Assembly: GCA_950106755.1 (NCBI GenBank)
Contig: OX467086.1
Location: forward strand, 24,074,001-24,138,000
DNA: 64,000 nt
Direction: 5' to 3'
From: Climacium dendroides
Taxonomy: Eukaryota > Streptophyta > Bryopsida > Hypnales > Climaciaceae
Shown here: one piece after another, positions 20,620 to 34,019 of the stretch
Layout: the number at the start of each line of letters is the position of its first letter
Position numbering within the stretch: position 1 is the stretch's first letter
The notes under the pieces: generated by a model
Told to the model about the DNA's origin: nothing
The model's input: the letters and a program-made list of their open reading frames with translations, nothing else
The model's database searches: none
Translations under genes and position numbers: made by a program

Positions 20620-23330
20620 ATTAACCCCTGAATGTCACAAAAGCACTCTGTGGCCGTATGAGTAGTATTTCCGCATATTTGAGTAGGTAATAGCCGGAAT
20701 TAGGGTTCGAGCTCTACAACGAAGTTGTACGCTTTGTTGTAGCGCATCGAATGCTGCTTTCTATGGCCCAAAATATAGAGCAAAACATGAGCAAATAAGC
20801 TTAATACGCGAAATTGGCTACAAAACTACTCCGCAGACATACAGAAGGTAACCCGCTATAGTTGTGGGTTTGGCTCTATAGACGTGTCAGTGTCCGTTGG
20901 CAAGAGGAGGCGGGGGGCGGGGTTTTGGCAAGCGACTAGACCTTAGGATTCTTCAACAGAGAGCAAAGCTTGGTTGGCCGCAATCACAAACAAAATTTGC
21001 TTAGGTGATGTGCAAGGGACAGCACAGCCGATTTCGGCCGATTTTGTTGATGGTGCCGAGTGATTGTACTAGTTTCGGTGTAGTGGGATGTTTTGGGGGT
21101 TGTAGAAGGCTTTCTCTTTCACCCACGACGTAGAATGCAAGGATGAATTTCCTTGTAGAGGCACACAAATGATGGAATTGATCATTTCTTGTCATATTGG
21201 GTGGTTTCCTCTTCGTGTGCTACAATGTGCGAGAGTGAGATGTGCCAATCAGGGTGTCACAATGCTATTACTAGAGGCTCCAGCACATCTATAAGAGGAG
21301 GCCAAGGTTTTGCGCAGTTGGGCACATTTGCGTGGTGGAAGCTCCAAACAAGCGACGCGGATTGTTGCGCTCCTAAATGTGAAGTGAATGTGTAGAATCT
21401 CCCTGCCTCCGCGAACTCATCGAAAACCAGGTATTCTAGATTATCTCTAGTTTCGCTATCTTTTCCGGAGACACGCTCAACATATCCTCAAGTGGACAAC
21501 AAGGCGAGAGGAGTGTGACCCCGAGGAATTTGGAAGCGAAGTCAACATGATCATCAGAGAGAAGCTTTTCCCTGAGCTGAAAATTCATCAATATGATGCA
21601 ATTGAGATCAGAGGCCCAGAAGGAAGCACAACACTGTCGGGAGGAGTTGTCGTTCACACTAGTTGCGGAAGAGGCAATGGGCTTCAAGAGTGAAGCTGCA
21701 TCGACGATGCTAACTACAGACCTTCCAACATCGAAAATGATGAGCCCAATACAACTAATGGACCATACGCACTTGGAGACTACGGAGCTTCAGGGGATGT
21801 CTCACCTCATAGCTATGATCACAGAGCTTCCCCCCCTTGGGAGCCAAAAATGCCCCTTTACACCTCCCCAAAGTCTAAACATCCTGTCCTACACTTGGGA
21901 GTGTACTAGCCCGGTGAATGGGAAAGATTCAGGACTCTTCGTATTACATCTCGGTCCCACACCTCAGGCATCCCCAATGTCTTGAGACCCACCCAATGTT
22001 GTCGTGAATAAGGAGTTGAAGCAAGCTCTCCAAGAAAAAATCATGCACCTCAGTTAGAAGTGAAGAGGAGAAGGCAAGGTGAAGAGGAGCTTCAAAAATA
22101 TGTTCTAAGCTCCGACAATGAATAATGCACGAAGGCGAGGTCGTGTCCTTTTCGGTGCAAGTAATGCACGAAGACAACGGTGCGACATGCTATTAGTGAA
22201 CATGAAGGGAGCGGTCCACGAAAAGGACGTTGCCAGCGTAGCCGTGCTACGCCTTCAGATGCGACACTCGCACGCAAAGGTCCTTTGGCCCCTCTAAGGT
22301 GGGCGCCACCTAAAATTTTCTCTCAAGTGCGTAGCCCAATTCGACTACGACCTCAAATTCCAAACCCCACTACCTCTACTGTGCCCTCCACTTACAGGAG
22401 CTTCACTAGCGACGCACAATTTGAAGCGGATGTGGTAATTCCACTGAGGTTGTAGTTCCTTGGGCAGGCATCTCATTCCGCATGTATTCTGCCTAATGAT
22501 GTACGATTCTTCACCCCCGAAGCCAGTCTGCCAAAGGCACTTATGCATGATCATGTGCATTTGCCAACAGAGCACGCTTGCTTGGACGAGCAAACTTTTC
22601 CGCCTCAGCTACGCGTGACAATGGCTCCGTAGACACTAGACCTCAATCCAAGACTTCTAGGCAATGTACACGGGGTCAGTGGTACGGCGGTCTCTCAGTT
22701 CTATCACTACATCACTAGAACTCCGATGTTCCAAGTGGACTCACTACAAGAGAAAGTGTCCGAATTGACAGAAATTGGTCTGAATCAGGTAGTCCTAATT
22801 GACCAAAATTGACAAAAAATTGACAAGTTTTTGTCACTCTGGACAAAAAAGTGTCCGAATTGACAAAAACTTGTCCAAATTGACAAAAACTTGTCAATTT
22901 TCTGTCAATTAGGACTACCTGATTCAGGCCAGTTTCTGTCAATTCGGACACTTTTCTCTTGTAGTGACTTCAACGGTGGTATTGGCGCCTAGTCCATGTG
23001 AGTTAGCAACACAACTGTATATGATTCTCGAACATATGGTAACACACACCGTATACTCTTTGCCTCTAACAACGGCGGTGTAGGGTCGTTTGAGTCCATG
23101 ATGGATGAGCACTCTGCTGATGACGATGATCCCGACTAGATTGGAGCGTGGGAGGATTTTCTAGCAAATGAAATCAATGGTGGTAGCAGCTCTGAGTACG
23201 AGGCTCCATCATTTTTAGAAGATCTACTACATGAGCTAGGTATGTACAACTATGTCGAAGATTTGTCAACTTGGCCCTTTGAGAAATTATTTGCAGATGA
23301 TCAGCGGCAAGACAATGTTTGAACCGTTAG
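20620..23330 (+). pseudogene. Degraded coding-like block of unknown origin, possibly transposase-derived
   Basis: GC content rises sharply against both flanks. Stretches open in the plus direction include 21505-21690 (EECDEEFGSEV-like: REECDPEEFGSEVNMIIREK), about 21700-21850, 22180-22455 and a Asp-rich C-terminal-looking segment at about 23085-23321 (DDDDPD, then GAWEDFLANEI and FLEDLLHELG) ending in TGA. Between them are frameshifts and stops, including TAG just after DDDDPD. I do not recognise the family. The acidic tail and repetitive setting resemble plant DNA-transposase relics, which is inference only. A CACTA MITE is inserted at 22742-22966. Confidence 0.3.
22742..22966. mobile_element. 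CACTA MITE, 225 bp, with 3-bp target duplication
   Basis: The ends are CACTACAAGAGAAAGTGTCC and, on the minus strand, CACTACAAGAGAAAAGTGTCC, followed by GAATTGACAGAAA on both sides. ACT flanks both ends (22739-22741 and 22967-22969), the 3-bp duplication expected of CACTA transposition. Inside are subterminal repeats of GAATTGACAAAAACTTGTC in both orientations. No coding capacity. Confidence 0.9.
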
Positions 23331-26300
23331 GGGTTAAAGTGATTAAGCCTTGCTCTAATGTAGAGATTTGTATTCTTTGAAAATTCTTCTGACTTTGTAC
23401 TTTTGCAAAATGAATACAACTCATAATTGTAAACAATAAAGTTGGTACCTACTATAAATTGGAATACTAGTCACATCTTTGCAACTTCAAATCAAAAGAC
23501 CAAAGATTTTCTTTACAAGCACTTCAAAGGTTGTTCTAATGTATTTGATTTATAAGTTTGTTAGTTTCTTACCATTGATTGTTTTTTGTCCAATGTCAAA
23601 CTCTTGATCAAATGACCTTGATCAATTTCATGAGTGTGTATGTCTAAAATTGGAATAAAAGAACAAAAATGTGGTGCACACATACAATGACTTTTCAAAT
23701 ATACCTCTAACACATGCAAGTCTTGCATTCTATAATTACAAGTGAATTGAAATGACTTGAAATTCAATAAGTTTAAAATCATCTTCTAATGGTCATTCTT
23801 CAATAACCAAAAATGTTACTTACTAAGGAAAAACATACTCTTGAACTATATAATATTTGCAAAGGAGGTTGAAAATCATATCACACAAATGTTACAAACT
23901 TTGTAGAAGAATATACAAACATTTGAGTGGATCCAAAAATCTCATTTTTAGACTTGAAGAACATGCTTGCATTCTATCATTGTTCAATACATGCATGTGT
24001 GGTCTTTTATTGATTGAATTCTTATTGGAATCCTTGGTGTCACTTTGAATAATTCTTATTTTGTCACATTAGTATCTAAAACTCTAAAATGTATGAGGCA
24101 AATATGGAATTCTACCATACTTTGAGCATAACTTTCTAAAGTCAAAAAGAAAAATTCTTCTAAAAATTACTAATATTGAATCCAAAGTCAATTTTAGAAA
24201 TTTTTTTGGTTCAAATTTTATTGGTAAATAGTTTTTTTACTTTAGAACAAGGTGGATAGAAAATGTTTAATGGGTGATTTCAGTATCCTATAGAAACCAC
24301 AAAAATGCATATATTCATCCAATATTATTTTTTAGCATCTTAGGGTTATTTGAAAATTGCACAAATGAGGATCTAGCTATATTGAAGGATGTACTAATTT
24401 TGTGCATGCTAAGATTCAAACCTAGTGGTTGAATATGTCTTCTATGGCTATAAGGTGATTATGCCCTAGCAAGAATGTATGAAAGTGGAGCTTTTGTTAC
24501 TTATGTCACCTTCCTAGTTTACCTATTGAGTGAATTGTCAATCTAAATTGTAAGTTGCATTCTTTGTAAATGCTAAATAAAATGGAATGAATAAAAATAA
24601 GGTTTCAACATTCCTCAATGCCACTATGGCTAGTCAATCTTATCAAGGTTAATGCAATATTAGCTTTAAATGTATGAATGTAATCTAAATTTGATGGCCT
24701 TAATGTAGACAATATGGTTGCCTCAACCCTATAGGAAGGTTTCTTTTTTTATTCTTTTTTCACAATAAGATTAATGTAAGATGGAAATATCAAATGCAAT
24801 TGTATATTTTTTTTAACTAAGTATAAATTTGTTTTATAACTTGTTATAAATTTATAAAGTCTGTTGCCCAAATGGTCAACTAGACCACCAAACCCTTTTT
24901 GTTTTGGCATTATGTGGCATTCAAAATAAATCTTTCTTTTTTTGTTAAATAAAAATAGTCTTTTTTTGCCAAAAAGAATTCATTTCTACTTAAAATGTCA
25001 ATGAGTTCTTCAAATTTGGGTGAAAAGATGCATGAATAAAGTGGAAAAGTATTTTTTGGTTTTAAATATGGATGAATGTAGAAATACAATACTTCACCAA
25101 ATTTCCTATTCTAGCACTTCTTTATAAAGTAAAAAAAAAAAAAAGTCTTGAAATCACTTCCAAAAACAACAAAAGAACAACCATCCTATTTTGAATACAA
25201 AGAAGTCATGATTTCATCCATGCAACTTTTCATTCATTTATTCTTGATAACCCTTACTAATGATATTCAAACATCTTTTCTAAGAAACCTAATTAAACAA
25301 TTTTGGTATTTTTGTATGATAATTAGTGTTTTTTTTTAACTAATTAGTGCTAATCATGAAGTGCTTGAAATGGCGGACCAAGGGTTGGAGGTTAAGAAAA
25401 ACATAGGATGAAACTCCTTAAAGCACCAAAATTAGAGTCCAATGGAATATTTTTATTGTACTATTCTTACTGCAGCCTTTATCTAGTACCCTTCACAAAA
25501 TTAGGAGAGAACTATACAACTAACTCAATTATGATCACCTTATTCACATAAGGTATTTACAATATTTTCTAAACTACAACAACATAAGGCCCTACAATGG
25601 CCACTTTCTAAAATGGTTTTTACAATCAAAGGTATAGAAGTTTCTTTTGCAATTGTTAAATAACTCCAATCCATACAGAGCCACTAATTCAATCCATTGT
25701 GGCCAAAATCTTAAGAATTAAAGGATGTTCACTACACATTGACTCTCCTAAACTCTCCTAAACCGCAATGAACAAAATGTCTCCATTGGCTAATTCACCT
25801 TATGAATTCTCAATTTACAATTTATACTTCAACATCATCATTATATTCTTGGAGACCTTAAACCCATAAAACTTATTGAGACAGAAAAGTGATCAATTCA
25901 TTGTAGAAACAAAGAATGCACCTATTGGTCAAATAATCCAAGCATTTGGTGACTACCTTGTTTATGAGGGACCACATGCTTTAAACCCTATAGGACAAAT
26001 AGTGACCTTGAAAATTATCCTTTTTCATTACTGTGAATCATTGACTCAAAAGCACTCACTAAAAATCACTCACTATAGAAGACCTTCCCTTTTCACAACA
26101 AAATTCTGAGAATGATTGGTTGCACTTCTATCCTACTACATGGATTCCAGCGATTCTACCAATTGTCGAGAAAAGAGTTAAATACCAGCGTTTCTCACAA
26201 ACTAAAAGAATGCGTACACTAAACTAATGTACCCTGCAGTGAAAAAAAGATCAATCAAAACAATTCCCGGAGTACATCCCATAAGAGAAATAGGTACCGG

Positions 26301-26402
26301 CACACCGGTACTTCAATGTTAGGTGGCTCCAGGGCTTTACTGATCCCCGTATGAAACAAACAGAAAGAACACCTATGGCATTCACCTTGAGCAAATGCAT
26401 GT
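23331..26402. other. AT-rich intergenic DNA
   Basis: Open frames here (23561-23782 minus, 25148-25339, 25876-26109) are AT-driven, have no motif and no conserved splice context. No tRNA, rRNA or structured repeat was recognised. The last 250 bp are the 3' flank of the RPL18A gene on the minus strand. Confidence 0.5.
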
Positions 26403-27929
26403 CTACACGAAGGTGTTGGGCCTGGATGCCTTATATGTGGTCTTCAAGCTCCTGGTTGGTGGGCGGATCTTGCGGTACGTCAATGGGAACCTAATTTTGG
26501 AATCGTGAAACTGCTTGGTGTTCTCACGCTTGCAGAGCGATACTGGAATAGTTGCAGTCTTAATGATCTGGATGCAAGGGGAACGCACCCGATGACGAGA
26601 AGCCATCTCATCGTACATCTGCTCCACTGCTCCATTGAGAGTCAGATCTCGGTACTCCTTGTACATGTTGTGGTAGCCAGTCCGGCTCTGATAGCGCACC
26701 CAGATACCATAGTTCTTGATGGTGGTGGGATACTTCTCAAAAATCTGAAGATAAACCATAATCGTTTAGCAGGACATCGTACCCTTTCTCCATTTACTTT
26801 GATCTTAAACATCTGACCTATTTTCAATATTACTATCCCATGAACTCTCATTTAAAATGAGCTTCAGAATTCAGTGAGTAATGTAAATTCGTGAAGGCCT
26901 AATACTCATCGCATGCATAAGGACGCCAGACACTAAGCTCTTCGTAACAAGGCATCCAAATTTAAAGAGGACGATTTGAAGGACTGAGTAATTGAATCTA
27001 GCGGATCAGATGAACCTTAAGAATTCGAAAAAACTTCTGCACACTTGTTAAATAGGCCATGATTGGCAATATGGACTGCCCTAAAAACGACTTCGGAATA
27101 CTGTCTCTCTTCAACGCTCAATGCTACTGTTGGGGAAGAGTCTTCGGCTTTAAGTATGCAATATGAAACATGCGTGCACAGAGATTCTAGGTACCTCATT
27201 GATGGCCAAGAGCTGACCGTGAGACTTCTTGACCTTCTGCAACTTTCTGAGGAAGTACCTGCAAAAACAACCATGTCCCCCCAAACCAAAGAGAAATCAG
27301 ATGCAGCACAAACCACATCAACAGCATTCATAAAACTGATCAGGGATTTGATAGCAAAGTCAGCTCAGAATACAATTCAACGAAAATATTGACCAGCTTA
27401 GCCGCAATCCCGTCGATGATTTCTTACGGGGGTAATTATACAGTTTCCGAAGAATGAACTTTGAATAATGAACCCAAACACTTTGAAAGTAAGGGTGGCA
27501 AGGAAGTACCAAAACTTCGACTTAGCGCGCACTTCGTCGGTGGCCCATAGTTTCAAGCGGTAAGCCTTCGGGGTCTCCTTGGCGGGAGTTGGAAGGGCCC
27601 GCCCCACCACCTGGTACTGGTGAAACTGTTACAGCAAACTGAACACGATCAGACACCTCAAATGCAAGTAAAAACTCTGCGAATGTGCTGGCAAATGCAG
27701 GATTCAAAAAGAAACTCCATCACGATATCGATTCTTAAAAGTATTGCACACCCATCACATCGAAAATGAATATGAATATGTCTGATTCTTATGGTACTTA
27801 CAAAAATGCTGGACTCATAATATCAGAACCCTAACAACATTACCCTAGCGTTCACGGTGCTTTCTTCTAGACTAAAAGATATTACAGCAAAATGCAAAGG
27901 AAACGAGGATTACTCACCCGGAATGTCAT
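26403..27929 (-). CDS. RPL18A: 60S ribosomal protein eL20 (L18a)
   Basis: Four exons on the minus strand: 27929-27918 (MTFR), 27625-27510, 27258-27195 and 26744-26403. Phases join and give 177 aa, against 178 in Arabidopsis RPL18A. Family landmarks are all present: [13 protein letters not shown] near the start, [78 protein letters not shown], and the basic end [12 protein letters not shown]. It is a structural protein of the cytosolic large ribosomal subunit. The four-codon first exon followed by an intron is common in plant ribosomal protein genes. Intron 2 has the same nine bases, GTACTTCCT, at its donor and at the start of exon 3. No disabling change is seen. Confidence 0.97.
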
Positions 27930-29009
27930 GACTGCGTGCTAAGAAAACCCCGAAATGCAATGTAATCGAGAGCGCCTGTCACCCGACCCGGCACGCTTGG
28001 AAAAGAGCGAGCTAGAGGAACGACGAGGGCTTTCAAGGCAGCCGCTTCGGAAATTAGGGCTTGGGGTCAGCGTTCACACTAGATGGCGGGCACTGAAACT
28101 AACTCTCTACTTTCTGTGGATCTCTCCGTTTTAGAGCATTGCCACCGGCAAACCAATACATTATTTTGTTGAATTTTACAGGGGGGTCCCACTTGTTTAC
28201 CCCCATGTAGCTCATACTTTCAACCAATCGCAAGTCTCTTTAAGTGTGTTCTCACTTGGTGAAAATGGATTATTAACCCTGTAAGGATAAAAACTTTTCA
28301 CAAAGGTAGTTGACTAAAATTTATTTATTATGATAGGATATGTATATTCTACATTTTGACAAAATCCTTTAAATCATTCATCAAAATTGAGATATCTACA
28401 ACATCCTTTCGTCGGTCTTAGAATGAATCTCAATATGCATTTAAATTGAATTCATTTTTTCAACAACGCCATTGTTTAGTACCAAGTGAAAAAAAAATCT
28501 TTAGTTTGCAAATACAAAATAGAGGTTATCGTATATATTTTAACAACTTGTTAATTGTGGAAGCTATGCAAAAAACAAAAATTAATTAAGTAGTTACTAT
28601 GTCCTACACTAACTTGCCCTAATTCCAAAAACACTATGTGAGTTTATAACAAATAATAATATTATTTTTATTTTATTTTAGATAAAACCAACTTAATACA
28701 AACCAGCATATTTTTTCATATTATCTCAAATAGTACAATTATCCTATTAATCTCCATTTGAATTTCATCCAAAAGTTCATGCCAATAAATACATTCACCC
28801 TAAATTCATCTACATCCGTAATAATATCTTTTAGTGTTCAAAATAATATATATTAGTATTCAAAATTCATAAATTTTAACATTTAAATATTGACTTTCAA
28901 ATTTTATTTGTATGAAAAGAGCTACAATTGGAAATAAAATAGTGAAGATCAATATGTTCAAAATAAATCTTTAAAAGATTATAAAAATAAAAACATCACA
29001 ATTTGTTTC
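27930..29009. other. RPL18A 5' flank and AT-rich DNA
   Basis: The first 200 bp are GC-richer and must hold the RPL18A promoter on the minus strand; no convincing TATA box was seen. From 28140 on the sequence is AT-rich with no gene recognised. Confidence 0.45.
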
Positions 29010-29273
29010 TTACATCACAAAGTTTAGACCCTACAATTTGTCAACATTTATCATGTGGTTATCATTGTTTCATAGGTTCGCATGTTAATTACAATTTATC
29101 GCATCGTTACAATGCATTACTTACAACTGCATTGTAACGATGCGAAGTAATGCATTGCAATGATGCAATAAATTGTAATTAACGTATAAATCCATGAAAC
29201 AACGAAACAACAAAACAACAATAACCACATAATAACTATTAATAAACCATAGGGTCTAAACTTTATGATGTAG
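29010..29273. mobile_element. Foldback element, about 265 bp
   Basis: The outer arms ACATCACAAAGTTTAGACCC and, on the minus strand, ACATCATAAAGTTTAGACCC pair. At the centre GTTAATTACAATTTATCGCA pairs with its complement, and inside that GCATCGTTACAATGCA pairs with TGCATTGTAACGATGC, so the element folds nearly end to end. It has no coding capacity and no recognised superfamily terminus. Confidence 0.7.
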
Positions 29274-29284
29274 TATGTCGTTAA

Positions 29285-29760
29285 TATTTTAAACCCTAAA
29301 GTCTCATGGCCATTTATCTGCTAAAACCACTCAAAACTACCACTTCTACTACAATCATCTACAAAATAAATTTTTAAAAATATTTTTTAGAATCTAACCA
29401 TAGGATCTTGTTCTACACTTGTCTTAGATCATGTGATAATTTTTTTGTGATTTTTGACTGTATAGATTGAAAGATATTAGCATTCAAAGTGAAAGAAAAA
29501 AATTTCTTTCAAGAAGTTGCTATGATTGCCCACAAAACAAGAAGCTCCATAACTTTCACATCTCTAATCCAAATGGAATGAATAAAAGCTTTCTGTTTCC
29601 AAAAAAAATACAATCTACAAGAAAAAATATATTAATGATTTTATTTCAATTTTATGTGGATTTTTTTTGCTACCCGGTCTCTCCCATTTTGAGGTTATTG
29701 TGGCATAACTTTTGCTCCTAGGCATTGATTGCAATAAAAATTATATTTCCAGAAAGCTCT
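29285..29760 (+). repeat. Dispersed AT-rich repeat, copy 1
   Basis: It shares ordered phrases with 50590-51070: AACCACTCAAA.CTACCACTT, AGGATCTT.TTCTACACTTGT, TTGTGATTTTTGAC.ATATAG and AAGAAGTTGCTA.GATTGC. More diverged relatives lie at about 43365-43570 and 53180-53350, and one in inverse orientation at about 56900-57170. The open frame 29467-29721 sits on it, but the related copy at 50.8 kb does not keep that frame. Confidence 0.7.
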
Positions 29761-32567
29761 TAAGTTTTTCTATCTTATGAGAAAGTTTCAAAAGTTTCAA
29801 TAAAAATTGAGATCATAGGAGCCTATCCGAAATCCATTTTGTCCCCCATAGGGACAATGGGACTTTACGGGTTAAGACAAAATATATTTGGTCTTAAGAG
29901 ATCAATATTCAAACTCCTAATTTATAAGATATGATAGTTTTTTAGCAATTTTAATTGTAATATTATTTAGAACCTTAACTACTTTTTAAAATATAGATAA
30001 TGTTTGGTATTCTAAGAAAGGAAATCTCATGCTCTTAATTTTAATATAGAATAAGTTAGCAAGAAAGATTTTTGAGGATGTGTTGATTTTTTCAAAAAAT
30101 TATATGGTTCATTGTAAGAAATGCTTGTATTAAATCCTATCAAATTTGTGATTTGAGCTTTTGTAGAATAACTTTTGCATTACAACTCCAAATGACTCAA
30201 AAATTTAAAAATAAGGTACTCATAACTATTTTGCATCTTTTTTTCTATATATTTTCAAAAATCATTATTAACAATTTACAAAAGTCTTCAAATGAATTAT
30301 ATGTCACAATTGTTAATTTATAGGTTTTCAATACAATTTCTAACTTACAAAAAGATTTAAGTTGAATTAAAATCAAAGATTAAATATATTACCAAAGAAA
30401 TTTTTATAACTAAAAAAATTTCTAACTCTCACATGTATTGAAAGTATTCTTCCTTTGTATACATATAGAATTTATAGAATTTTATTTCATTAAAACATAA
30501 ATAATGGCCTAGAAGCCCTTTGAAGTTGAAAGAAATGATTAATTTTCTAATTTATTTTGCAATTAAAAAAAATACAAGCCTCAAAACATGAATTTTCTTG
30601 AAATAAAGAGTTATTTATTTTAGTCTGTGGCTTCTGTAAAAATAATAATTTGACTTGAATTTTCAGAAATGCAATATTTTGGAAATTTTCTAATCTTACA
30701 TATTTCATTCTCTATTGAAATATCTTGTTCCAAAACCTCACAATACTTTCAATAATAGTCCAAATGCAACAAAAATAGTAAATTTTTCTTACAATCATCA
30801 CAATTTCACATCAAATATTTTTATTTTCAAATGATAAAAAAATTTCAAGATAAAGATTGATATTTTTCCATTTTATTATTATACCTTGTGGTTAGGGTTG
30901 GCAAAAAATATTTCTAAAAATAGATGTTGAATTTGTTGGGATATTTTTTAAAATTAAACTATAAAAAAAATGGATATGTCTATTTTAAGGCATCTACCAA
31001 ATTACATTTAGCAACTTTAATTTATTGTTTGACAAAGAATGCCAAACTTGACTACCATGTATGGAAGTGCATAAAGAAGACAACCTAAAAAACATTCCCT
31101 ATCATATTTATGCACATTTTTTAATGCACATTTTGGGGCTCATTAGAAATAATTAGAAGCCTTGTGGAAATATTATACTCAAACCTAACTTCAAATTTTC
31201 TAAATATTCAAAAAGTTTGTTTTGTACTACTTATGGTGTAGATTTGTTTTGATCCCCTTTTGTATCTTGGAGTGGCAAGAATGAATCTTAATCCATAGTT
31301 TAGGATGAAACAAGTGAATGTAATAAATTGCATGCAATCATGTATTTTTATAATTCTAATAAAATTACAAGTTAAATATAGATTCAAACACTTTCTAGTA
31401 TAAGAATTGTAAGGAGATTCAAATAGAGGATAACATTCCTTGACTTTTAAATTAATATTATTATTAAAAATATATTGGAGTTTTTCAATTGCTTTCAAAA
31501 TACATGCCAATTTTTTTTTTAAATTATCCTTTCAAAATCTTTCAATAAGTAGGAAAAAAACGTTCATAATATTTCTAATTTTTTTTTAATCTACCAAAAA
31601 TATACTTTTAGTTTTGAGATATTAAATATAAATATTTGTCCTTATTTTGTAATGGATTAGTTTTTTCATATTGTACTAATCTATTGCTCTTTGCACTACC
31701 AATGATGCCCAACTAAAGGTTTGTAGGCACTATTGTAAATTTTTACATAGATATTGAGCGTTGGAAGTATGCTTGATGCTATCGGCTTTGGGATATTGCA
31801 CCTTGTAGCCCTACCTCTATAGATCAATGTCATGCAATAGGATTGGGATGCTTCTTTTGAGGATACAACATGAGAGTCTACCTTGTGACTATGGGGTACA
31901 TTTGAAATCATGATTAATTTAATGGAATGAAGCTAAGACAAAGATATCAGAAATTTGAAGCCATGACTAAAATAATGGAATATCAAAGCTATGCATAAAT
32001 TATTGGAATGAAGTTAGGACAAAAATCTCGAGAGGTGCACTCCCCCTTTTTTTGATGTTAGCATGCGAACAAAATTTTGGACCCCCTATATACTTTTTGA
32101 ATTTTAAATAAAATTAAATGAAAAAATATGAATAGATTTTTCTACTTTGAAAGTTTATATTTTGAATTATTGATATTTTTATTTGTTAATAATAATTAGT
32201 TACAAATTTTTGAAGTAAAAAGATACACTATAGAATTGAAAAATAACTTTCACACCTCTATATTATATAAGGAAAAATTGCATGTTTAACCTCTTCTAGA
32301 AATCATTCTATATTTTATTTGAGTTTGAAATTTTGGGAGTAGAATCCTATAGTCATTAATAAACAATGCTCAAAATTTGAAGTTAACATTATAGTTTATT
32401 AGAAATCACTTGTTCACACATGGTTTGTTGTAGTAGAACTAAGTGCACCCCCGGGACAAAAATAATGGAATTTTAATGAAAAAATGACTTATGAGGATTT
32501 AGAATTGACCAAATAAGCATTTAGGATATTCTCGAGGATATTTGAAAGTTTGATTGATGCTTGAATA
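29761..32567. other. AT-rich repeat-derived DNA
   Basis: Very AT-rich, with many A and T runs. Fragments resemble parts of the 43.4-44.9 kb block. The minus-strand open frames 31208-31510 and 31696-31911 have no motif and are probably chance. Nothing else is recognised. Confidence 0.5.
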
Positions 32568-32942
32568 TATAAGGTAGAACTACCCATTACCACCATTTAC
32601 CGAATTCCCCCACCTACAGGTTCCTCCCATTTCCGACACTGGCCCATTTTATTACCATAATCTTACTCATCCATGATCATGATGGCAATGCATTGGGGAG
32701 CGGACACATCAGCCCACGCTTCAACAATGGTCTGGTCATACTTTACCGAGGGTCTACTCACAGTTTTACATTTCAGCTTTGAAAAATCACAAAAAATTCA
32801 ATTCTTATAGAATGTCTTCATTTTTTTTGCAATTGACTTTTCTCAAACAATTCAATTTCTAAAAAATATGAGAGCTCATAAATAGCTTCTCCAAAGTACC
32901 TAGATAGCAAATCTGTATGGTAATGGGTAGTTCTACCTTATA
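32568..32942. mobile_element. Non-autonomous TIR element, 375 bp
   Basis: A perfect 25-bp terminal inverted repeat, beginning TATAAGGTAGAACTACCCAT on each end, bounds a non-coding interior. The TA at each end could be a target duplication, which would place it near Tc1/mariner MITEs; this assignment is tentative. Confidence 0.8.
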
Positions 32943-34019
32943 CCATGTAAAATATCTACCTACCTACTTAGCATCCCATCCCTTGTACTTCTTCAAAAAT
33001 CTTCCAACTTTCTCATTTTTATTTATATTTCAAATAATTTAAATCTTTGATTTAGAAATTTAATGAGTCCCGTGAATGAGCCTCAAAGATTTTCATTTGG
33101 TTCTTAAAACAACTTTTCAACTCCTTCATTTGAAAAAACATTTAATTCTCTTTACTTTTAATCATGTGACCTTGAAATTCAAGATATTTTTGTTGTTGCT
33201 TTTAAGTGTATTTTTTCATCTTGGTTTCATTCCACCATTTTAGTCTTGGCTTCATGCCATCATTTAGGTTTTGTGATTTCAATTTTATTTGCATGCTTGA
33301 AGCTTCAAACCTATTCCATAATTGCAATTTGGACCTAATATTTGTCGATAAAAAACCTCAAAGATTACTCCAAATATTGGCTAATTAAACCAATTCCAAC
33401 CTCAAGGTCATCACTTGAATTTTTGTTAAGATTCAAACATGTATTCTAATTTTGACACGGTACATCTTCTATATGAAAGGTTGCTTTTCAACTCTTGAAA
33501 CATATTTTAAAATTGAATAGGAACCCTTGAGGGAAAAGTATCCTTTTAGAAAGTTTAAAGATGGAAAAAAAAATTCTACTCAATTTTTTTGGGAAAATTG
33601 CTTGAACTTACTTTTAGTGAATGGTGTTGGATATTTTCTTCTAGTAATATTTTCAACTTTCCTACATAAGAAAATGACAAATCCATGTAGTGTATTTTGG
33701 AAATTTATATTCCTTTTTCTTAGTATGATTTTAGCCATAAAAATGATTTTTTAAAATATGAGCTTAACTATAATGAAATACAGCTTATCAAATTTATTTT
33801 TACTCTAATTTAAAATTTTAGAAAATTTCTAAAATTGAGTATTTCATAGCAATTTGAACTTTAGGCTTATAACTATGGAATGCTAATTTTTTTAGTTTTA
33901 GACTAGCGGTTGGCGCTTGCTATGCTATGCATTTAGCATTAGAATTTTATAAGAATTTTTATGTATTAGATAGAATGTAGAACAAAAATTTCAATAAATC
34001 TTCAAATAAAAATGACTAA
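32943..34019. other. AT-rich DNA, no gene seen
   Basis: Open frames 33206-33388 and 33527-33754 are short, AT-driven and without motifs. Parts around 33.6-33.9 kb are similar to 36.7-37.0 kb (for example TTCCTACATAAGAAAATGAC in both), suggesting another dispersed repeat. Confidence 0.45.
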
